NCBI GenBank assembly: GCA_030762175.1
Contig: CM060842.1
Coordinates: 44,706,001-44,770,000 of the forward strand
Direction: 5' to 3'
DNA length: 64,000 bases
Origin: Metallyticus violacea
Lineage: Eukaryota > Arthropoda > Insecta > Mantodea > Metallyticidae
The translations under genes and the position numbers were made by a program. Under the pieces are notes generated by a model that was given only the letters and a program-made list of their open reading frames with translations, was not told the DNA's origin and did not search any database. This document shows, in pieces, positions 13,101-22,100 of this stretch; position 1 is the first letter of the stretch, and every line of letters begins with the position of its first letter.

Positions 13101-16100
13101 AATTGAACACAGTGAAACAACCATTAGTAATCTCTTCTGAGTCAGATGTTTAAAACACTCTTATGGTTTCACTTAAATGAAACTCAGGACATATGTTCCA
13201 TGTAACTATTGTCCACATCATCAGCTGTTAAACACCCAAAGCGAAAAAATCTGATGTTTACCAGATTAATTGTAAGAATTGTGAAAAAATCTATGTAGGG
13301 AATACAAAGGAATTAGGTTGAAGGAACACTGGAGAAACAACTGTTACAAACAAATAGATAAATCAGCTGTGGCAGCATGTTTTTGGAATGAAAACCATGA
13401 AATGGAAAAAGGCATCAAGTTATTAAAAATGCTCAACTACCAAAAGAACTAAACATATGGAAAAGGATTTATATAAAAAAAACATGAGCATAATCTTATG
13501 AATTTTGACATTCCGGAAGCAGACAGCACTTTATTTAACTTTATCACTAGACCAACAGAGTCAACCCAGATACCTACCTACCCAGCTCCTACAAATGTTC
13601 CAATGGTCATTTAACAGCTGATGATGTGGACAATAGTTCCATGAAACATATGTCCTGAGTAAATCTCATTTAAGTAAAACCATAAAGAGTGTTTTAAACA
13701 TCCGACTCAGAAGAGATTATTAATGTAAGTAATTTTAACTTCTGTCAGTGGCAACAGGTAGCTCAGTTTGCTCCTGTAACTGTCATTTTAAGATGTTTAT
13801 ATTTCTTAAAACATTTTTAAATTTGTTTTTGCTTCATGCACCACAGTCATCTTGTATTTTGAAATTATTACATGATTGAGCTTTATGGCATTAATAAATA
13901 GTGAAAATAAATTGATTTGATCTGAGTTACTAATTTCACTACTCATTAACACCTAAACATGAATAAAATAAAATAAAACATTTTCAATGTTCCATGAATA
14001 TGTATGTTTTAAATTATATGTATTTTGCATAGCGTGACCAGACATTAAGATTTCACCTGATATGGCCTGCTTTTTTTATATTCTGTGAATGTCAGGCTGG
14101 CATTTTTCATACCCAAGAAAATGTCAAGTTTTTGGTTACAGTGCAAAAGTGTATGTCTAAAGTGAAATTTAAAAATAAATAAAAAACAAATAACTTAATA
14201 TATTACACTTATATAGCTGGTTACCATACTTGCCTCCTACACCCAAGATCGCGGGTTCGAACCCGGCCAGGATCGATGGATTTTTTCGGGCGTAAAAATC
14301 GTAAGTATTGCTTCCTTTGGAAGGGAAGTAAAGCCGTGGGTCCCGTGTCGTACATTTACGGCACGAAAAAGAACCTCAAGCCTGAAAGAGAGGCCTCTGA
14401 GCAAAATTTGTCAGCCGTTTCACGCCCTGAGTTGAATGGGATGCTGATGACCTGAGCTGTTAAAGAGCATCATTAATAAATCAATCAATAAACACTTATA
14501 TAGCCATCATTTAGCATTAAATTGAAAATGGTTTCTATTCAAAATTTGGCAGGGAAAAATTAGCATTTTAAATTACTAAGAGGATTTTTAAATTTGATAA
14601 TTGCTTGAAAAACAAGTGGTAACACTGTTTCTGGTTTGTTGTGGGCAGATGCAACAGACGATTGCTGTTATTCTTTCAAAAATTGTTTTTGTCCATTTCT
14701 ATTGGATGAATACGAGAGAAAGATTGTAATTTCAATTGTATTATTCCCTGTATTCAATTCATAAATGAAGACAAGATAATATAATGCTGTGCAACTTTTT
14801 GATCAATTCTGTTACATCAAATAATTTGTTTTTAATGAAAGTATTAATTTTTCAACCAAAATTCAGATTTACAATGGATCACATTTTTCAAGTACGTTCA
14901 GAATGTAAAATGTTTTAAGAACTCTTGTATGTATGTCAATGCAATTTTAAGTAGGTATTTGCACTCATTAATATTCACTGATCAGATGAAAGGTATCAGT
15001 TCTATATAGAATCAGTAAAGGATATTATTATTGTACAGTATAATTGTAAACATGTGTTTGTGCAGGTTTTCATACATATTTATTGAAGACCCCTAAGCTG
15101 CTAAATGAAATTTCCTCATCAGAGAAATACAAACAATTAAGTTGTATTTGTTGATAAACCTAAGGGCATATTTGGTTATATTAAACTCTATAAATCCAAA
15201 TATGCCCATACTGAATAAATAGAAAATTTTAATATGTCAGGTTTTTTCTCTGAATGTTTCAAATTTTGGTTTCATCACCCAAATCTTGTATACATTATTT
15301 ATTATTTTTCAATGGAAAAAGCAAAATGTAAATTAACAAAAATCTCATTGCCTTGTGGCAAAATTATTTTCCCTCTCTTGGTAGATGTTAATATTTTGAA
15401 ACAATTTTACTTAATTCTTTGCAAGAATAGATTAAACATAAATTAAATATTGTTAAACTTAAGGTTGTGGTCATCAGTGGTTTGCAAATTCACTATGGTT
15501 TCAAATGTAATGTATATTGTGTGGAATATGCATGATTTTATATCCCATTTCATGATAAATGGTAATGAACATTGACTACAAGCATATCTCATTTTCACAT
15601 AGAAGTTTTTTATCTTATTGCCACTTGAACAAGAAACTAGTGGGGGATTTTGGCATGTATAATATATTTCTTTCTCTTCATTTTTATGTATATTGTATGC
15701 TCTTTCTGTATCAAGACCCTTGCCTGTGTAAGGGAAAATCTGAGTGGTGAGGACATAATGCAATGGCGGCTCATGGATTTACATGTGGGGAGGCCAAAAT
15801 AGCACAATTAGTATTATAAAATGTTTTTATATTCCTACACTATTTTTAACATAACATGCTTAATTTATTAACTCTGTAAACTCTCTGCTTTAAAAAAAAA
15901 AAATTTCTGAATGTCATAAAATCTCAGAAAATATTCATGAATATCCACTAAAACATTTTCAAGCCTAACAATAATTGCATACTGAGATGTTTCTGTTATA
16001 TCTGTGGTTTCATCAACAATACAAGCAAAAATGGAGCATAATTGATTTCTTTGTCGATATAACACTGGATTTCTTCTTGAATATATTTGATTTGCTTGTT

Positions 16101-19100
16101 CTGAATAGTTTTTAAAAGATCCCTGAAATGGTTCATTTCTCCCCCATTTTCTTTCAGCTTTACATTTCTATTTAAATTGACTCCATGGTCCAGTGGTAGC
16201 ATTTGTGACTACTCATCCAGAGGTCCTAGTTCAATTCCTGATCAGGTCAAGCATTTGGATAAGGTATTTTTAGAGCTTTTCCTTATCCTGAGAAGGTGAA
16301 TATCAGATAGCATTAAGGTACCAAGGACTGTGAGCTAATTTGCATTCATCGTTAATTCACTCCATTCATCCATAAATTAAACAACACCATTGGTGCACCA
16401 TAACTGTACTTTTGTCATTATCTCCACTGGGACAATGTAGCAATATCCTATGGGCATCTTGGTTACAGAAGTCTGCTATATTGCTGCATGCCAAGGGGTA
16501 TGTCCAGAATTTTTTAAAAGCTCCTATTTTTTTTCTCACTTCGTTATGTTTTAATTTTAACAATTTGTTTTTTTGTTAAATAAGTCACAGATGTTCACAA
16601 TTTGTTTACACCAAAGTTTTAAATGAAAGATAAGATTTTATATTTTCTTTACTTGCTTCATGTTCATTGACCTGGATAGGTTTTTTTTTAAGTCACCATA
16701 TCCTTCAGAGGACAAACATTTTAACTTAGCAACATAATTTACCTTTTATAGTGCTTCCACATAATCAGTTATAATTATTGTATCAAGTTCATGAAATGAT
16801 CTGGTTTTACCTCTATCATTTTGGTATAAGCCATTCAGACATTAAAATTTAATCCCGTTCATATTCTGCTTGTTCTGCTGGAAAAGGAAATCTCTTCACA
16901 AACTAGCTATAATGCCTTCAGCATTAGATTCACTAGAACTAGGTTTGCCATTTTCACTCAATAAAAAGAGCATACATACACAATAAGTTTAACATTCATT
17001 GTAATTACCAATAAGTTCGCTGTTTAAAAATAAAGTGTGATAAAGTTCCTATACTAAAACCTCTAAATTTTGTGATCTGTTTTCATAGACCTTTGAACTA
17101 AATTCACAGTCATAGACCTTTGAACTAAATTCACAGGCTGGGAGCAGGTAAATGATCTTAACTCATAACTATGGCAGCTATTGCATCATACTATCTTGCC
17201 TTCAGTATGAGGAAAACTCCTGGTGGCCTCAGCCAGCTATAATCACAAACCCAGTTCATGTAATAGAATCACAAATATATAACAGCAACATTAATTTAAT
17301 GGTGAACGAATGCTTAAGATGGCGCAAGAGGCCTGATTTCCCCTGCCTCCCTTCAAAAGTCATCCGCTATACAAAGCTTTAAGAGCAAGAAATAATTTAT
17401 CATGTAATGAAAATATGTTCAAGACCTATTGTCACCTGTGGCCATATACATCCCCTGTTGATATATTTGTAGAATTAACTAATGTTCTCTTCATGACAAT
17501 GACATGATGAAATGCATTAGAGCTTATGATTTTGATAATTGCATTGCACAAAAGATTATTCAAACTTATACATAAAAAATAATATATTGTCAGACCAAAG
17601 ACCTGTAGCCTCTCAAAGTATTTAATAGCATCCCACTCAAGACTTAAAAAGTATATACAATGAGAGTGTCTTTTGGCCCTCTTCTATGGTATAATCTTCT
17701 GGGGTATATCTTGAGGCTACTAAGCTGTTTAAGTTTTAAAAGAAAATTATAAGAGTAAATAATCAGATCCCTACATACCAAGTAAAGGAATTTTCCAAAC
17801 ATTGAAACTCCCTTGCCTGTTAAAACCTAAGCTAATTTAAAGGAAACTTTAAAATTCATAGGCATAATATAAGAATTGCAAATAACTTGCACATAATCTC
17901 TCATATTATTACCAGAAGCCTTACCAGTGTAGCCCACAGATGCCTAGTACTGTATGAAGATACATCATCATGTAAGAATTTAATTACTTCACTTCAAAAC
18001 TAGAGTAAAACCCAAATTTTAGTTAAACTTATAAAACAGAATTACTTCTCTTTTTGTTGAATAAATCAGATATTGAATATCTGAGACATTACTATACTGA
18101 AACTTTGCAAGATACAAAGAGATGAGCAGACATGTGTATCTATTTTTGAGTGTGCATATGTATCTTATCTCTGACTCGTGTGTGTGTGTGTGTGCGTGCG
18201 TGTGTGTGTGTGTGTAAATTCTTTCTGCTGTATGTACCTCTAATTGTAATTGACAATTCTATAATAGATTTAACAGGGAGTAAATATAATTCAATACAAT
18301 GAAATTCTGGAGGAATGATGTTTCAGATGAAATTCGAACTGGTACATATAGAAATCTCTTCCATCCTGATCAGTTAATTAATGGTAAAGAAGATGCAGCC
18401 AATAATTATGCTCGTGGTCATTATACTGTGGGAAAAGATATGATAGACCTTGTGTTGGATCGTCTACGTAAGCTGGCAGATGATTGTGATAGTTTGCAAG
18501 GTTTCTTCATGTTCCATTCATTTGGAGGAGGAACAGGCTCTGGTTTTACATCACTCTTGATGGAGAGGTTATCAGTAGATTATGGAAAGAAAAGCAAAGT
18601 GGAATTTGCAGTCTATCCTGCTCCACAGGTAATGCATTAATACTGCTCTCCTTCTCCTATATCCATTATTTTGCAGATATGTTGAAAACTCATTCTTAGA
18701 ACCTTCTTGCTTACATAATTTAGTTTCATTCATGTTGAGCTAAGCTACCTCAGATTCTCTTCTGACCTTCTTTATTTTTAATCGCATCTCCATTGCATTA
18801 TCATCTTTCCTAATGATATACAGCTGGAATTTCAGGTATATTAAAATAATTATCACAACCACTTAGTTATTTATTATTTTTAAGTAAACACTATATAATT
18901 TTAACTAACTAATCTCTAAGATTATTTAATTTTTTTTAATTATTATGGTTTTATGTTCCATTCTTCATTTGGTGCTAGCACATGTCTACTGTATATCACA
19001 CTAAAACTGAAAGGAAAAACAAAAGAGAATAGGAGACAGATATGGAATGAAATGAAAGGGAGAGAGAGAGAGATAGAAAGGGAGAAAATGAGAAAGCAAG

Positions 19101-22100
19101 AATGAGAGAAAAAAGAGTAAAAGAAAGAAACAGAGACAGAGAGGAAGAAAGGAAGCACGGGAAGGAGAAATAGAGAAAGAGGAAAGAAAATTGATTCACA
19201 ATTCATTTATTTTAAATATGAATTTTAATTTCCAAAATATTAAAGACAGGCTCTTTAAAGAAACTCCTAAAATATTTTAACATTTAATGCTTCATAATGT
19301 GCTCAGACCAAAGGTATGAATATTCAGAATCTAATGTTGGTCCTGGATTGGAGATGATTGCACAAACATATTTTAAGTTCAGGTAGAGAAATGGGGGAAT
19401 CATCTGGTTCTAATACAGGGTCATCAAGAAGTTGCTTTGCAGACATGGTGTAGCTGAAATTTCACTAGGGAAGCAAATTTGGGTGGCAGCACTGAACATG
19501 CATTCAGTGTATATTTATTGTGTTCTCTTTAAGGCAAGCATACACTCCAAAGTCTAAACCTTAGCAATGGTGGGTGCATTACCTATTAAAAATTGATTTC
19601 TAAGGAAGGAATGTCAGAGTACCAACTTTCTCCTGTGTGGTGCACATCACCTGAGTGCAGAGGAACCCGTTGATGCCCATTATATAAATTAATTACTGCA
19701 TAGATAAATTGTTCTATGGTCAGCAGGGACATGTAATTCAATGAAAAGTGTGGGTTTTATTTAAATTTTTCTGGATGATGACTCCAAAATGTCAATAACA
19801 TTTTCATAAAGAGTCACGTAGCACTGCAATCCAAGGTCAGGCTTATACATTTATTCTAAGCTATATCTTGTATTGGGGACGACAAGGTTTTTAAATTATT
19901 TGCATGCTTAGAATACATGTTTTTGAATTTTGATTTGTTTCTTTTTATTGTTCCTCGCTATTTATTTTCCTTATTTCTAATACAATGTTGCTGACCAATG
20001 GAAGGAGCAGGTACAAAGATAGGTATGTGGTACTAGCATGGCTGAAGCCCTACTAGTAGCCGTAAGAATATGGTTGAAGTTTGAAGAAGAGAAAAAGGGA
20101 AAATTATCCTTAATCATTAGTTAATTCAATCATTTATTATGATAGTTTTTCTCGAGGCCGATGTTGACTGGTGCTGTCAGTGTGGGATAATATGCTTCTG
20201 TCTAGTACTGTCTGGAGTTGCTAGAGTATCTTATTGTTGGAGTCATGATGGTGCTGGGTGATGCTTGTCCGGAGTTGTTGCAGTGAGGTGTCGGCTTAGG
20301 AGTGAATGTTGTTGATTCTATGTTTGATACTATCTGCATGGTGGTTGGTGCTGTGCATATGCTTGGTGTGGGCCTCCTCCAACACACTGATGCATAAGGA
20401 GAGAACTTCATAGGTGGTTGAAATATATTCTTGGAATTCAGAGAAGTGCTGTGATAGGTGGTCCTGTAGCTTTGTAGTGCAGTAGTTATGTCGGTGTACT
20501 ATGGTGTGACCTCTCGCAGCTGGCTTGTTGGTATAACAGCGCCTGCAGTGTTGTGTTTCTGAGGTGGACAAGTTGCTGGGAGGTTGGCCCTATTGTCAGT
20601 TGTGACGGTAAGTGATGACTGAGGCTGCAGTGGGCAGACGGCCTGGCTGGTCTTATGGCTGCTGCCTCCGCAGGAAGCGCAATATCGGCTGCGGCGGGCC
20701 AGGTCGTGCTGCAGCATTCAGCCGTGAGGGCTGTAGCACCTAGGTGATGCCGTGCAGTCGCGGTCATCCCCGTAGCGCAGATTCGTCGGCACGGAGCGGT
20801 GTGGCTGCTGTGAATGATTTCGGCCGAGAACACACCTGTGGTAATGGCGGCGTAGCGAAATTCTCACTGCGCGGAAGGTTGACGGCCAGAGCCGCTGTGC
20901 AGCACGAAGCACGTATCTGGCTAAAATGCCTCGCCGGACCACGTGAAGAACCGCACTGCAATTGCCCGTAGAAGCTGGTACTGGAGGTAGAGAAGGTTGC
21001 CTCGACGGTTCAGTTTCGGTTCCATTGCTTTCCTGGGGACCCTGCTGAGCATTATACAAATTAATAAGTCTCCTTAATTCTTGATTCGTGGCAGCAGGGC
21101 TCAGGTCTGGCGGAACGGCGGTGGAGGTAGGAGCGGGCTGAGGAGTGTCGAGAACTGGCAGTGCTGGTGGAGCTGCATCGTCAGTTGCGGTAGGGCAGCC
21201 AGAGGCTATCTTTTTCAATTTGTTCTTCTCCTTAGCCATTTCGGCGAGGATGGTTGCGGCTGCTGGAATGGTGAGTGCTGCGTTGTGGGTGTTGCGATAT
21301 GTTTGGCTAGGCGGCGCTACTTGTCCATTGGCCACTCTTGAAGTACGCGAGAGCGAGCAGCTGCGGAGAGGCGAAGTTGATGAATGGGAGGCGCTTATTC
21401 TCCCCTCTTTGGCTATAAAGGGGACCAAGCGCTACTGTGATTTTCCTGAACAAGTTGGCTTTAATGTAGTATGTCATATAATAAAAAAGTCATTAAGCTT
21501 AGAAACTGTATATAGGACATTTCAGATTCAACTGCACAAATTCGAAGGATGGTAGAGGGAATATAAGCAAATATTTGAAGAATAGAATCTATACATAGTG
21601 TTGGGGCCAAAATGTGAAGTTACATGAAGTCTAGTTTGACACTAGAGGTTAATAATGATTAGTTGGTATTAAATCCAAGTATGTTTCCAGTTTATCATTC
21701 AAAAGTTTCATTTCTACTCTCTTAGTGAGGAACTGTTGTCAGATCTACGGGCATTGGTGTTTAGATATTAATTTGCTTAATCAAGAATAGGCATGCCACT
21801 GATAACAGTGTAGCACAGTCAGAAGTTAGTCATTCTTTGCACAATACCTCAGTATGCATTATGTAGACTTTATAATATAAAGAGTCGGTTTGAGTCCCAT
21901 GTCCCTCTTCCTCTTTCCCACTCTAACAATCCTGTAACTTATGTCATTTCTGTTTGTGATTTTTTTAGGCCTGCTGATAAAGTTTTGTCTAACTGCTCTA
22001 CCACATTTTATGTATGAAAATATAGTGTAATGAACTATCTGCATAATAAGAATTAAGACATATTATCATAAAATTGCACATATGCAAGAGTGTGCAGTAT

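Larger units (their letters stand above)
13128..13722 (+). mobile_element. Penelope-like element relic with inverted terminal segments
   Basis: Between inverted arms (13128-13232 and 13605-13722) lies a broken + frame: [16 protein letters not shown], then [24 protein letters not shown], then [14 protein letters not shown] text. This is the GIY-YIG endonuclease end of a Penelope-like element. Both arms carry hammerhead-ribozyme-like sequence, which is known from Penelope-like terminal repeats. The reverse transcriptase is absent, so this is a 5'-truncated copy in intron 2 of the tubulin gene. Confidence 0.75.
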
